A stretch of 64,000 nucleotides of DNA, from the NCBI GenBank assembly GCA_019084245.1, contig JAHRFE010000008.1:31545-95544 (forward strand). The letters run 5' to 3'. Below are positions 38,046 to 47,027 of the stretch, one piece after another. Each line of letters begins with the position of its first letter. Positions within the stretch are counted from its first letter, which is position 1. The notes beneath the pieces are model-generated. The model was not told the origin of the DNA. It was given only the letters and a program-made list of their open reading frames with translations, and ran no database searches. The stretch comes from Hoeflea sp. GTDB lineage: Bacteria > Pseudomonadota > Alphaproteobacteria > Rhizobiales > Rhizobiaceae. The position numbers and the translations under genes were made by a program.

Positions 38046-39077
38046 ATGGCGCTGGCGCGGAACCGGCGGCGGGAACACGGGGTCGACTATTGGCCGGGAT
38101 TTGTCGACGCCTTGTCGACCTTGCTGCTGTCCATCATGTTCCTGCTCACGGTGTTCGTGCTGGCGCAGTTTTTCCTGTCGCGCGAGATCTCCGGCCGCGA
38201 CCAAGTGCTCAACCGGCTCAACAGCCAGATCAACGAGTTGACCCAGCTTCTGGCGCTCGAGCGCTCGGGCAAGCAGGATCTGGAGGATACACTCGCCAAT
38301 CTGCAGGCGTCGCTGTCGCAATCGGAGTCCGACCGGTCGCGGTTGCAGGAGCTTCTCGCCAGCGGCTCGGGCGCAAGCGAAGCGGCGGAAGCCCGGATTG
38401 GAAGCCTGTCCGAAACCCTCGATGCCGAGAAACAGGTCTCGCAGCGGGCGCTCAACCAGGTCGACCTGCTCAACCAGCAGATTGCGGCGCTCAGAACCCA
38501 GCTTGGCGCTCTTGAGGATGCGCTCGAAGTATCAGAGGCAAAGGACCGGGAGACACAGACCAAGATCGCCGATCTCGGCCGGCGTCTCAATGTCGCGCTG
38601 GCGCAGCGCGTCCAGGAACTCAACCGCTACCGGTCCGACTTCTTCGGACGCTTGCGGGAGATCCTGTCGAGCCGCGAGGATGTGCGCGTGGTGGGTGACC
38701 GCTTCGTGTTCCAGTCGGAGGTTCTGTTTCCCTCGGGCGGCAATGAGCTCAATCCCGCCGGTCAGGAGCAGATGGCCAAGCTCGCAAGCGCCATCAACGA
38801 GCTTGCGCGCGAGATCCCCGAGGAAATCAACTGGGTGCTGCGCGTCGACGGTCACACCGACAATGTGCCGCTGTCGGGCACTGGCCGCTATGCCGACAAC
38901 TGGGAGCTTTCCAGCGCCCGCGCCACATCGGTGGTCAAATATCTGATTGCAAACGGAGTGCCTGCCAACCGGCTGGTGGCTGCGGGCTTCGGCGAGTTCC
39001 AGCCGATTGCCGAAGGCGATACCGATACAGACCGCGCCACCAATCGCCGGATCGAGTTGAAGCTGACCGAACGCTGA
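38046..39077 (+). CDS. MotB-like/OmpA family peptidoglycan-binding protein
   Basis: A 343-residue partner of the channel protein. A single N-terminal membrane helix (about 18-45; WPGFVDALSTLLLSIMFLLT) contains the Asp that usually carries protons in MotB/TolR-type subunits. A long heptad-rich coiled coil covers about 55-200. The OmpA C-terminal domain (about 215-340) has the peptidoglycan-binding pattern VDGHTDNVPLSG and the block DTDRATNRRIELKL. The gene begins two bases after the channel gene's stop. Confidence 0.92.
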   Translation: MALARNRRREHGVDYWPGFVDALSTLLLSIMFLLTVFVLAQFFLSREISGRDQVLNRLNSQINELTQLLALERSGKQDLEDTLANLQASLSQSESDRSRLQELLASGSGASEAAEARIGSLSETLDAEKQVSQRALNQVDLLNQQIAALRTQLGALEDALEVSEAKDRETQTKIADLGRRLNVALAQRVQELNRYRSDFFGRLREILSSREDVRVVGDRFVFQSEVLFPSGGNELNPAGQEQMAKLASAINELAREIPEEINWVLRVDGHTDNVPLSGTGRYADNWELSSARATSVVKYLIANGVPANRLVAAGFGEFQPIAEGDTDTDRATNRRIELKLTER

Positions 39078-39087
39078 CAGCCGTTTT

Positions 39088-39876
39088 TCAGCTAGCCAAT
39101 CCCGGGAAAACCTGGCCGACAGGCAGCGCAGCCGCCAGCGGAGCGTAATCCTCCGGCTTGAACCGCACCAGTCCGGTCAGAAGGGCCGCCTCGCGAATAT
39201 CTGGCTCCAGTTCATCGATCGCCGCCTCGACAGCACCCGAGATTGCATCGCCGTTGTTGGTCTGGCGAAGGCTTGTGATTAGCGGCAAGGCCGGTGTTTC
39301 CGGCGTTCTGGCGAAAACCACGAGATCTCGCGCCAGCGGCTCATGCCGCTTGGCCAGTTCCCATGTCACGGCGTCAATGGCTGCCCAGTCCGCCTCACCC
39401 TCGGCCACGGCCCGGATCGACGCCCGGTGCGCGCCTGTTTGAAGCGGCGGGGGCAGGGATGCATGTCCGCCCGCGGCGAGCAGACGGACCGGGGCGGCGA
39501 AGCCTGATTGCGAGTGAACCATGTTGAAGGCAAAGCGCAGTCCGGCGAGATCGTCCAGCCTGACAGGCGCATCTCGCTTCCGCGCGATCAGCACGCTGAA
39601 ATAGTGCCCGGGGCTGGCGCCGGTCGCCGCATGGGCAGGCGTTCCCACCAGCGCCACCTTGCCCGTGAGCCGGGTGGCATAGGGGTAGCCGCAGGTCTGC
39701 GACAGGATGAGACCGGGTTCGGTCCAGAGCGGCTCCGGATCGGCGCTCCGGTCGAGCGCAGCCGGCGCCGCAATTCCCCGCTTGCACAGGTTCCCGCGGA
39801 TGCCGGCCCAAAGGGCATCGGTGGCGTGCCGGATCTCCGGCCAGTCATACATCGGCAGGGAGGCGGCGCCGGTCAT
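39088..39876 (-). CDS. PhnD-like phosphate/phosphonate substrate-binding protein, orphan
   Basis: A 262-residue type II periplasmic-binding-fold protein of the PhnD/SsuA group. Family-like segments: LILSQTCGYPYATRLTGKV, FSVLIARKRDAP, LRFAFNMVHSQSGFAAPVRLL and WAAIDAVTWELAKRH. I see no signal peptide (start MTGAASLPMYDWPEI) and no ABC permease or ATPase nearby, so it may be a cytoplasmic sensor or enzyme relative rather than a transporter component. It overlaps the end of the OmpA gene's neighbourhood tail-to-tail, 10 bases apart. Confidence 0.7.
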   Translation of the reverse strand: MTGAASLPMYDWPEIRHATDALWAGIRGNLCKRGIAAPAALDRSADPEPLWTEPGLILSQTCGYPYATRLTGKVALVGTPAHAATGASPGHYFSVLIARKRDAPVRLDDLAGLRFAFNMVHSQSGFAAPVRLLAAGGHASLPPPLQTGAHRASIRAVAEGEADWAAIDAVTWELAKRHEPLARDLVVFARTPETPALPLITSLRQTNNGDAISGAVEAAIDELEPDIREAALLTGLVRFKPEDYAPLAAALPVGQVFPGLAS

Positions 39877-39904
39877 GGCGCTCCCTCCCGGTGGCGTGAC
39901 CACT

Positions 39905-40816
39905 TCACTTCGCCTCGCCGCGCCGTTTGCGTTGGCGCTCGATCGGCCAGGCCACCGGCTCCTTGGGCCGGAAAGCAAAACGGCGGAACACTTCCCAGTA
40001 GCTTTCATAGCGGTAGCCGCCATTCATGCGCAGGAACCGCTCCCTGTTTTCCCGGAAGAAAGCGGGAATGCGGTACCAGGCCAGCGACGGATAGGCATGG
40101 TGAACCGAATGGAAGTTGTTGTTGAGAAACAGCAGGCTCAACGGACCCCTGGTTTCGATGATCACCGAGCGCTGGTTGGTCTTCTCCACCGCCTGGTGTT
40201 CAAGAAACGAACGCACCATCAAGAGCCCCATGCCGAAATAGGCAGCGATGAAGTAGGCCATGGGCGGCAGGCTGCCATAGGAACTGATCAACCAGAACAG
40301 CAAGACTACTGCCAGAATATGACGCAGCCATATCATAGGAATAGCCCTGTCGCCGGCCTTGGCGCGGACGTATTCGCTGCGAAGGAACCCGACCGTGGCG
40401 AGCGCCGGTCCGAGGGTTATCCGCCCGACAAGGGTGTTGTTGGCGACAAGCAGACTCCGGAACCAGGCCGGTAGTGTCGCCCAGACAGTCCGGTCGAGAT
40501 AATAGCTCTCCGGATCGTCATAGGGGTCGGTGATGTTTTCGTTGATGTGGTGGGTAAGATGGCAGGATTTGAAGCGCAGGTAAGGCACCAGCACTCCAAT
40601 TGGCGGGGCGATCAAGAGATCGTTGAGTTTCTGGTTCCTGAATGGATGACCATGCAGGAATTCATGTTGGAGCGAGGAATGCAGCGTAATCGTGGGAATC
40701 AGCACAAGGACACGCAAAATGTCCGGCAAGTCAGCCCACCCAAACGTCAGCAACAACCACACAGCATAGCAAACGCCTGCCAAGAGCAGGGTTCGCCACT
40801 CCGCGTCATTCCGCAT
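39905..40816 (-). CDS. Membrane fatty-acid desaturase
   Basis: A 303-residue di-iron membrane enzyme. The three histidine boxes are present: HEFLHGH, HLTHH and HSVHHAYP, with hydrophobic helices between them. It could act on fatty acids or carotenoid-like or sphingolipid substrates. The start is MRNDAEWRT (40816). It lies upstream of the PhnD-like gene on the same strand, 28 bases apart. Confidence 0.9.
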   Translation of the reverse strand: MRNDAEWRTLLLAGVCYAVWLLLTFGWADLPDILRVLVLIPTITLHSSLQHEFLHGHPFRNQKLNDLLIAPPIGVLVPYLRFKSCHLTHHINENITDPYDDPESYYLDRTVWATLPAWFRSLLVANNTLVGRITLGPALATVGFLRSEYVRAKAGDRAIPMIWLRHILAVVLLFWLISSYGSLPPMAYFIAAYFGMGLLMVRSFLEHQAVEKTNQRSVIIETRGPLSLLFLNNNFHSVHHAYPSLAWYRIPAFFRENRERFLRMNGGYRYESYWEVFRRFAFRPKEPVAWPIERQRKRRGEAK

Positions 40817-40954
40817 CGTGGATACACCTTCTGAATGTTCCTGTTATAGCCCGCGGACAGGCGTCCCGTCCCCCGCGTGGCTTCCAGACGAACACCGGAT
40901 GATTACCCTGATTTGAGGGCTTTCACAAGAATGTTGCCGGCTGTATCATAGAGT

Positions 40955-42865
40955 TTATTCGCCGGCTTTCATTTCCAGCCCGGACGCGGCGTCAAGTGTC
41001 AGGGCTTCGGCGCCATGCTCGAACTGCAGGCGGGCGAGACGGGCATAGAGACCGCCGCGGGCGACCAGTTCGGCATGACTGCCCTGCTCGACGATCCGAC
41101 CCTTGTCCATGACCAGAATGCGATCGGCGCGCAGCACGGTCGCCAGCCGGTGGGCGATGACGATCGTGGTGCGGTTTTCCATCAGCACCTCCAGCGCCTT
41201 CTGCACCAGTTTCTCGTTTTCCGCATCGAGCGCCGATGTCGCTTCATCGAGAAGCAGGATGGGTGCGTCGCGCAGGATTGCCCGGGCGATCGCCACGCGC
41301 TGGCGCTGCCCGCCCGAGAGCGTGATGCCGCGCTCGCCGACGGGAGTGTCGTAGCCCTGGTCCAGCGCCAGGATGAAGTCATGCGCCTGTGCGGCGATGG
41401 CCGCGGCCTCAATGTCAGCCTGGCTCGCGCCGGGCCGTCCGAAGGCGATGTTGCTGCCGACGCTGCCGGCGAAGATGGTCACATCCTGCGGCACAAGCGC
41501 GATGCGGGCGCGCACCTCGGCGGGATCGGCGTCGCGGACATCGACATGATCGATCAGCACGGCCCCCGAGGTTGCGTCATAGAATCTCAGGATCAGCGAG
41601 AACAGGGTCGATTTGCCGGCGCCCGATGCGCCGACCACGGCAACGGTCTCGCCGGGCCGGACATGAAAGCTGGTGCCGGTCAGCGCGGAGGTGTCGGGCC
41701 GGGCAGGGTAGGCGAAATGCACGTCGTCAAAGCGAATGTCGCCTTCCGCCGGCAGGGGCAGCGGCTTTGGCGAACTCGGAGCGCGGATGCTTGGCACTTC
41801 GTCAAGCAGTTCGCTCAACCGCTCGGAGGCGCCTGCAGCCTGGGACAGTTCGCCCCAGACTTCCGACAGCGCGCCGAGGCTGCCTGCGGCAAAGACCGAA
41901 TAGAGCAGGAACTGACCGAGGGTGCCGGGTGTCATCTCGCCCGACAGGACCGATTGCGCGCCATACCAGAGCACCGCGACGATCGATCCGAACGCCATGG
42001 CAATGGCAAAGCCGGTCAGGACGGAGCGCGCGAGAATTGATCTGCGGACGGCGGTGAAGGCCACTTCAACAGCCTGGCTGAAGCGGGCCTGGGAGGCTTT
42101 CTCGGTGTTGAATGCCTGGACGGTCCGGGTTGCGCCGATGGCTTCACCGGCAAATGTCATGGCTTCGGCGAGGCTGTCCTGCGCCTCCCGCGAGCGTTTG
42201 CGCACCTTGCGGCCGAAGCCCACCAGCGGGAAGACGATGAGCGGAATGACGGCAAGAACCAGTCCGGAGAGCTTGGGCGAAGTAATGAACATCATCGCGC
42301 CTGCGCCCACGCACAGGATGGTGTTGCGCAGCGCCAGCGACGCCGTGGCGCCGACGGTCGACTTGATCTGGGTCGTGTCGGCGGTGAGACGCGAGACGAT
42401 CTCGCCTGACCGGTTGGCATCATAGAAGGCGGCCGACAATTGCATGACGTGGTCAAAGACATCGCGACGGATATCGGACACCACGCGCTCGCCGAGCGTG
42501 ATGACAAAATAGTAGCGACACGCGGATGCAAAGGCGAGCAGGATGGCGATCCCTGCCAGCATCGAGAAGTAGCTGTTGATGAATCCGGCATCCTGGGCGG
42601 AGAAGCCATGGTCGATCATCCGCCGGATCGCCATCGGCAGCGACAGAGTGGTGACAGCCGCCACCAGCAGGAACAGCAGGGCTCCGATGACCAGATGTGG
42701 ATAACGCATCACATAGGGGGCCAGACGGGTGAGCGGGCGCACGGACCGGCGCGCCTTTTGGGTCGTTTCGGATAGTTCAGCCACGTCGTCTCCTGGTATG
42801 CGTATTCGGTCATCCCGTGGGTCTGCAAAAAAAGAGGCGACCCTTGTTATCGATTGAGCCTTCAT
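40955..42865 (-). CDS. ABC transporter, fused permease and ATPase (exporter type)
   Basis: A 636-residue half-transporter with six membrane helices in the N-terminal half (about 50-330) and an ABC ATPase domain (about 380-620). Walker [11 protein letters not shown]-loop, signature [14 protein letters not shown] and Walker [13 protein letters not shown] are complete. It resembles MsbA-type lipid or multidrug exporters. The start could be ATG at 42880, 42865 or further up; 42865 gives the shortest acceptable N-terminus. It is divergent from rpmE, with which rhizobia often keep it. Confidence 0.93.
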   Translation of the reverse strand: MKAQSITRVASFFADPRDDRIRIPGDDVAELSETTQKARRSVRPLTRLAPYVMRYPHLVIGALLFLLVAAVTTLSLPMAIRRMIDHGFSAQDAGFINSYFSMLAGIAILLAFASACRYYFVITLGERVVSDIRRDVFDHVMQLSAAFYDANRSGEIVSRLTADTTQIKSTVGATASLALRNTILCVGAGAMMFITSPKLSGLVLAVIPLIVFPLVGFGRKVRKRSREAQDSLAEAMTFAGEAIGATRTVQAFNTEKASQARFSQAVEVAFTAVRRSILARSVLTGFAIAMAFGSIVAVLWYGAQSVLSGEMTPGTLGQFLLYSVFAAGSLGALSEVWGELSQAAGASERLSELLDEVPSIRAPSSPKPLPLPAEGDIRFDDVHFAYPARPDTSALTGTSFHVRPGETVAVVGASGAGKSTLFSLILRFYDATSGAVLIDHVDVRDADPAEVRARIALVPQDVTIFAGSVGSNIAFGRPGASQADIEAAAIAAQAHDFILALDQGYDTPVGERGITLSGGQRQRVAIARAILRDAPILLLDEATSALDAENEKLVQKALEVLMENRTTIVIAHRLATVLRADRILVMDKGRIVEQGSHAELVARGGLYARLARLQFEHGAEALTLDAASGLEMKAGE

Positions 42866-42986
42866 GTATAGGCTCGCCATCCAATTGGGAAGCCGTTGTC
42901 CTACAGACACCGGCTTCGTTTATGTATTTGGCCAAATTGCCGCATTAAATGCTGCGCAGGGGCCTCCCAACGGCAGGACAAAGAAG

Positions 42987-43208
42987 ATGAAGGCGAACAT
43001 CCATCCCGAGTACCACATGATCAAGGTGGTCATGACCGACGGCACCGAATACATGACCCGGTCTACCTGGGGCGCCGAAGGCGACACCATGAACCTCGAA
43101 ATCGATCCGAAGTCGCACCCGGCCTGGACCGGCGGCAACCAGCAGATGCTGGACCGTGGCGGCCGTCTTTCGAAGTTCAAGAAGCGTTTCGAAGGCCTCA
43201 GCCTGTAA
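42987..43208 (+). CDS. rpmE: 50S ribosomal protein L31, zinc-independent form
   Basis: A 73-residue L31. It has the N-terminal [20 protein letters not shown] and [15 protein letters not shown] blocks and the [22 protein letters not shown]-terminal signature, but no cysteine, so it is the zinc-free form. A perfect terminator follows 25 bases downstream. Confidence 0.97.
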   Translation: MKANIHPEYHMIKVVMTDGTEYMTRSTWGAEGDTMNLEIDPKSHPAWTGGNQQMLDRGGRLSKFKKRFEGLSL

Positions 43209-43233
43209 TCAGTCCGGCTACCGCCGGATATCC

Positions 43234-43266
43234 GAAGCCCGCCCGTTCGATCAGGCGGGCTTCTTT
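43234..43266 (+). terminator. Rho-independent terminator of rpmE
   Basis: GAAGCCCGCC, a ten-base loop, GGCGGGCTTC, then TTT. The 10-base stem is perfect. Confidence 0.85.
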
Positions 43267-43378
43267 GCGTTCTGAAACGGCTTGGCTTGACGTCGAGGAG
43301 TGGCGCACTCGCCTGGACCGGGCCGGCTCAAGGGAAACAGGCGGCAAACGGGGCGCGCGACGGCCCCGGCCCTGAAAG

Positions 43379-43407
43379 CAAAAAGGTCCGCGAGTGCCGC
43401 GGACCTT
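43379..43407 (-). terminator. Rho-independent terminator of rcdA
   Basis: Read on the minus strand: AAGGTCCGCG, loop GCACT, CGCGGACCTTTTT. It starts 28 bases after the rcdA stop. Confidence 0.9.
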
Positions 43408-43435
43408 GCAATGATTTTGACAGGATCAGGCGCTC

Positions 43436-43954
43436 TTAGCGCTTGCTGAAAACCGTCTGCAGGAGCTGCTGCTGGGCCTGGACCGAATTTTCATTGTCCG
43501 GCTTCAGCGCAGCGGCCTCGGCGGGACGATAGATTTCGCGGTCAAGAATCGCCACACGGTTCTGGATGCGCAGCGAACGCTCGACCAGATCGCGGAAGCC
43601 TTCCGGAAGGTCGGTCCAGCCCTGGGCCGACTTGTCGCAATTGAAGCTGTCGAGGCGCACCTTGCTCTTCTCGGCCATCACCTGGTCGCGATTCATCTCG
43701 CCATTGTTGACGGCCCGCTGCAGGAGCAGCCAGGATGCCATCTGCATCAGTCGTGTGGTCAGGCGCATGGATTCCGCGGCATAGAGCACGCCGGCCATCC
43801 GGGGCAGTGCTTTTGATGCGACACGCCCGGGGCCATCCAGATAGTTCGCGGTTTCCTCGACCAGTCCCATACCCTCGGCATAGAGCGCCTTGAACTGGGC
43901 TGAGTTTGCCATGCGGTCTGCGAGGTTGACGGTGTTGAGACTGGTTTCAGACAT
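43436..43954 (-). CDS. rcdA: Regulator of CtrA degradation, RcdA (DUF1465)
   Basis: A 172-residue DUF1465 protein. RcdA is the adaptor that helps deliver CtrA to ClpXP in Caulobacter, and is essential in some rhizobia. The family pattern is clear: FKALYAEGMGLVEETANYLDG, SMRLTTRLMQMASWLLLQRA and RSLRIQNRVAILDREI. The C-terminal tail is probably disordered. I start at MSETSLNTV (43954). A full CtrA box lies 116-130 bases upstream of the start codon, consistent with direct CtrA control and feedback. It is convergent with rpmE. Confidence 0.92.
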   Translation of the reverse strand: MSETSLNTVNLADRMANSAQFKALYAEGMGLVEETANYLDGPGRVASKALPRMAGVLYAAESMRLTTRLMQMASWLLLQRAVNNGEMNRDQVMAEKSKVRLDSFNCDKSAQGWTDLPEGFRDLVERSLRIQNRVAILDREIYRPAEAAALKPDNENSVQAQQQLLQTVFSKR

Positions 43955-44069
43955 TGGCCGGAACTTCCTGATTACAAAATACTGGGTTAGGCGGCTGTTG
44001 CTTGGCGCCACATATCTTTGCCGAGCCCGTGTATCCTGAACCTTCGTACCGTTTCCGGCAAGCCTATTC

Positions 44070-44084
44070 TTAAGAAAGGGTTAA
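44070..44084 (-). promoter_or_regulatory. CtrA binding box upstream of rcdA
   Basis: TTAA-GAAAGGG-TTAAC matches the full CtrA consensus TTAA-N7-TTAAC. It lies 116 bases upstream of the rcdA start codon. Confidence 0.75.
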
Positions 44085-44206
44085 CATGCCCGGCGGCCCG
44101 AAACACCGGGTTTCAGGGCTGTTCACGGGAGAAACACCGGCGCGATTGCCGGTCGCGCTGTGCCGTTTTCAGGCAGGGCTGCATGGCTTGCGGCGAAGGC
44201 CGGGCA

Positions 44207-44301
44207 CAAAAAAAGAGCCGCATCAGCGGCTCTCAAGAGTTTAACAGGGAGGCGTCAGACAATTCGACCGCAGGCCAAACTGTCAAATCCAGGAAACCCG
44301 G
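44207..44301 (-). ncRNA. Candidate CtrA-dependent trans-acting small RNA
   Basis: The 427-base gap between rcdA and the DUF1192 gene has no convincing reading frame. On the minus strand a CtrA box (44328-44342) overlaps the -35 position of a promoter with -10 TACTAT (44308-44313). From a start near 44301 the transcript would run about 95 bases to a strong terminator. It begins with a hairpin (ATCCGGG, TTT, CCTGGAT with one G-U pair). A region around GCCTCCCTG, complementary to Shine-Dalgarno sequences, stays outside the predicted stems. Size, motif and cell-cycle control recall rhizobial sRNAs such as EcpR1, but homology is not established here. Confidence 0.5.
44208..44233 (-). terminator. 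Rho-independent terminator of the candidate sRNA
   Basis: Read on the minus strand: AGAGCCGC, loop TGAT, GCGGCTCT, then seven T in total. It lies 149 bases downstream of the DUF1192 stop and 254 bases upstream of rcdA, so it ends a transcript starting in the gap or running out of DUF1192. Confidence 0.85.
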
Positions 44302-44327
44302 ATGCGCATAGTAAAGACTTGTAAAGC

Positions 44328-44342
44328 TTAACTGGAGCTTAA
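44328..44342 (-). promoter_or_regulatory. CtrA binding box of the candidate sRNA promoter
   Basis: TTAA-CTGGAGC-TTAAC, a second full CtrA consensus. It covers the -35 position relative to the minus-strand -10 TACTAT at 44308-44313, the usual placement for CtrA-activated promoters. Confidence 0.7.
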
Positions 44343-44381
44343 CAAAACCTCATTTTCTCATAAGAATCAGGAATATATGAA

Positions 44382-44573
44382 CTATTTTGACTTGAACAGG
44401 TTCTCGGCCACGCTGCGGCTGGAGGTTTTCGCGCGCTTGTCTGCTTCGAGCCTGGCGATTTCCTGGTTCAGCAGGTCGATTCGCTCCTCAAGTTCCCCTG
44501 CGGAAAGGAATGTCAGGTCGCACCCGATTTCGTGAAGCTTCTTGGGTTTCGGCCGGTCATCATCTGCGAACAT
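44382..44573 (-). CDS. DUF1192 family small protein
   Basis: A 63-residue protein with the DUF1192 pattern: acidic N-terminus (FADDDRPKPKK), then LTFLSAGELEERIDLLNQEI, a short coiled coil, and ARLEADKRAK. The start has AAGGAGACCC upstream. Function is unknown. It is divergent from the quinone oxidoreductase gene. Confidence 0.9.
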   Translation of the reverse strand: MFADDDRPKPKKLHEIGCDLTFLSAGELEERIDLLNQEIARLEADKRAKTSSRSVAENLFKSK

Positions 44574-44680
44574 GGCTTGGGTCTCCTTTCGGGTCAGGAC
44601 TGGGCAAGATTCCCGCCAGCATTGCCGTCACCTTAGCCTGAGCCTAAGTTGTGGAAAAGTAGTGGCAGGAGAATGAAGCG

Positions 44681-45661
44681 ATGCGTGCAATTGAGATCCG
44701 CGAACCTGGCGGCCCCGAAGTCCTGACACTGACGACGCGGGAAAAGCCGGTTCCGTCGGAGACCCAACTGCTGGTCAAGGTTCTTGCGGCGGGCATCAAT
44801 CGTCCCGATTGCCTTCAGCGGCAGGGCGCCTATCCGCCGCCACCCGGCGCTTCGGACATTCCCGGGCTTGAGATCGCTGGCGAAGTCACGGCGGTGGGCA
44901 GCGGGGTCAGTCGCTTCAAGCCGGGGGCCCGTGTCTGCGCGCTGGTGCCCGGTGGCGGCTATGCCGAGTTCTGCTGCGTGGATGAAACCAACGCGCTGCC
45001 CGCACCCGGCAGCCTGACCATGACCGAGGCGGCAGCCATCCCCGAGACCTTCTTTACCGTCTGGCACAATGTGTTCCAGCGCGGGGCGCTCAAGTCGGGG
45101 GAGACGTTCCTGGTTCATGGCGGCACATCGGGCATCGGGACCACGGCAATTCAGCTCGCCAAGGCGTTCGGCGCGAGAGTGCTGGCAACGGCCGGCTCCG
45201 AGGTGAAATGCGCGGCGATGCGGGAACTGGGCGCGGATGTGGCGATCAATTATCACGAAAGCGATTTTGTCGAAGCGGTCGCAACGGCGACCGATGGCAA
45301 GGGCGCGGATCTGATCCTCGACATGGTGGGGGGCGACTATATCAACCGCAACTACAAGGCGGCCGCGATCGAAGGCAGGATTGTCCAGATCGCCTTTCTG
45401 AAGGGCCGGAAGGCGGAAGTCGATTTTTCGCTGCTGATGATGAAGCGGCTGACCCACACCGGATCAACGCTCAGAGCGCGGGACATTGCATTCAAGGCCA
45501 CGATCGCCGAGGAACTGCGCCAGCATGTCTGGCCGCTGCTGAGCGAGCGCAAGGTGCTGCCGGTGATGGATTCGATCTTTCCGATGGACCAGGCGTCGGC
45601 CGCGCATCAGCGCATGGAGGACGGCGATCACATCGGCAAGATCGTGCTCGACATGGGCTGA
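44681..45661 (+). CDS. NAD(P)H:quinone oxidoreductase, PIG3-like
   Basis: A 326-residue zinc-free medium-chain dehydrogenase. The GroES-like N-domain has NRPDCLQRQGAYPPPPGASD and GLEIAGEV. The Rossmann domain has the cofactor motif VHGGTSGIGTTAIQLAKAFGA, and AINYHESDF follows. The C-terminal block FPMDQASAAHQRMEDGDHIGKIVL is typical. The ATG follows GCAGGAGAATGAAGCG. It reduces quinones or enoyl-type carbonyls; physiological substrate unknown. Confidence 0.93.
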   Translation: MRAIEIREPGGPEVLTLTTREKPVPSETQLLVKVLAAGINRPDCLQRQGAYPPPPGASDIPGLEIAGEVTAVGSGVSRFKPGARVCALVPGGGYAEFCCVDETNALPAPGSLTMTEAAAIPETFFTVWHNVFQRGALKSGETFLVHGGTSGIGTTAIQLAKAFGARVLATAGSEVKCAAMRELGADVAINYHESDFVEAVATATDGKGADLILDMVGGDYINRNYKAAAIEGRIVQIAFLKGRKAEVDFSLLMMKRLTHTGSTLRARDIAFKATIAEELRQHVWPLLSERKVLPVMDSIFPMDQASAAHQRMEDGDHIGKIVLDMG

Positions 45662-45686
45662 CCCATTCAGGGTCGAATGCCGGGGC

Positions 45687-46928
45687 TCAATCCTCTTGCG
45701 CAGCGGCGCGGGGGTCGAGGTTGATCGATTCCGGCGTTGCGGAACGCGCAAGGGGCGTTGAGGTGAAGTTTTCGCGCTCATCGGCGGGAATTGCCGCGCG
45801 TATGCGGGTGCGGATCATGGCGTAGACGGCAATGCCGACATGGGCTGCCGCAGTCACCGCGAACAGCAGATAGGTGTTGCTCGCCATGGCGAGGCCGCCA
45901 ATGAGCGGGCCGATGATGGTGCCGATGCCGTAGAGCAGCAGCAGTCCGCCGGACACGGTGACGAACTTGTCGCTTGGGGCAAAGTCGTTGGCGTGGGCCA
46001 CCGTGATGGAATAGAGCGTGTAGGACATTGCGCCATAAAGCGAGATCAGCCCGAACAGGACACTGATTCCGGAAGGCTGGATTACGGCGATGGCAAGTCC
46101 CGATAGCCCCGCAATCACGGCAAGGCCTGCCAGGACATAGCGCCGGTCCATGCGGTCCGACATGCGGCCAGCGGGCAACTGCATGACAGCGCCCGAGAAA
46201 ATGGTAATCGACATCATCGTTGCGATCGCGAAGGTGCTCAATCCGACATCGGCGCCAAAGACCGGAGCCAGGGTGCCAAAGGCGCCATTGGCGATTCCGA
46301 TCAGCAGGATCGAGATGAAGGAGACCGGTGAGTTCCGGTAGATCATCCTGAGGTCGAGCTTGACCTCCTTGAGCGGCGCCGGGCTGGAGGCGGTGGACAC
46401 GGCCGTGGGCAGCAACGCCAGGCAGTAAAGAATTCCGGCGATGATGAAAAAGGTCGACTGGTTGATGTCACCGAGCGCGATGCTCATCTGCCCGGCCACA
46501 ATGGCGACATAGGTGACAGTCATGTAGAGCGAGAAGATCAACCCGCGGGTTTCGTTGGTGGCCCGTTCATTGAGCCAGCTTTCGATGATCATGAAAGCGG
46601 CGGCGATCGAAAAGCCGGTGACCACCCGAAGAATGATCCAGGATACAGGGTCCACCAGCAGGCCGGTCAAGAGCGCGATAATGGCAATCATGGCAGCGAA
46701 TGCGGAAAACGCCCGGACATGCCCGATACGCCTGACCAGGCGCTGCGAATAGATGCATCCAAGCACGAAGCCTGTCGCCCAACTCGTACCCAGAAGCCCC
46801 AGAGAGGTCGGTGAGAAGCCTTCGGCAGATCCGCGCATCGGCAGCAACAGGCCGTGCAGGCCATTGCCAGCGAGCAGAAATGCCGTGCCCAGCAGCAATG
46901 ACAAAACGGGAAGAAGATTGCGACGCAT
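45687..46928 (-). CDS. MFS transporter, YcaD-like
   Basis: A 413-residue major-facilitator protein with about 12 hydrophobic helices. The loop 2-3 motif region is SQRLVRRIGHVRAF and the central loop is charged (SSPAPLKEVKLDLR). The second-half counterpart is PAGRMSDRMDRRYVLAG. Substrate unknown. It is convergent with the quinone oxidoreductase gene. A C-terminal extension of about 25 residues is Arg/Pro-rich. Confidence 0.9.
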   Translation of the reverse strand: MRRNLLPVLSLLLGTAFLLAGNGLHGLLLPMRGSAEGFSPTSLGLLGTSWATGFVLGCIYSQRLVRRIGHVRAFSAFAAMIAIIALLTGLLVDPVSWIILRVVTGFSIAAAFMIIESWLNERATNETRGLIFSLYMTVTYVAIVAGQMSIALGDINQSTFFIIAGILYCLALLPTAVSTASSPAPLKEVKLDLRMIYRNSPVSFISILLIGIANGAFGTLAPVFGADVGLSTFAIATMMSITIFSGAVMQLPAGRMSDRMDRRYVLAGLAVIAGLSGLAIAVIQPSGISVLFGLISLYGAMSYTLYSITVAHANDFAPSDKFVTVSGGLLLLYGIGTIIGPLIGGLAMASNTYLLFAVTAAAHVGIAVYAMIRTRIRAAIPADERENFTSTPLARSATPESINLDPRAAAQED

Positions 46929-47027
46929 GATGTTCCGGTGTGTAAAAGCGTTTCAGATATGGAGCGGACCGGGAATCAAATGACCGCATAACGAGCCTAG
47001 CTGATCGACCCTGATCATGACAGGTTT

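Noticed and set aside
44018-44311. A 97-codon plus-strand frame between rcdA and DUF1192
   Set aside because: It lies over the CtrA box, the candidate sRNA and a terminator; its product is Arg/Cys/Ser-rich with no domain.
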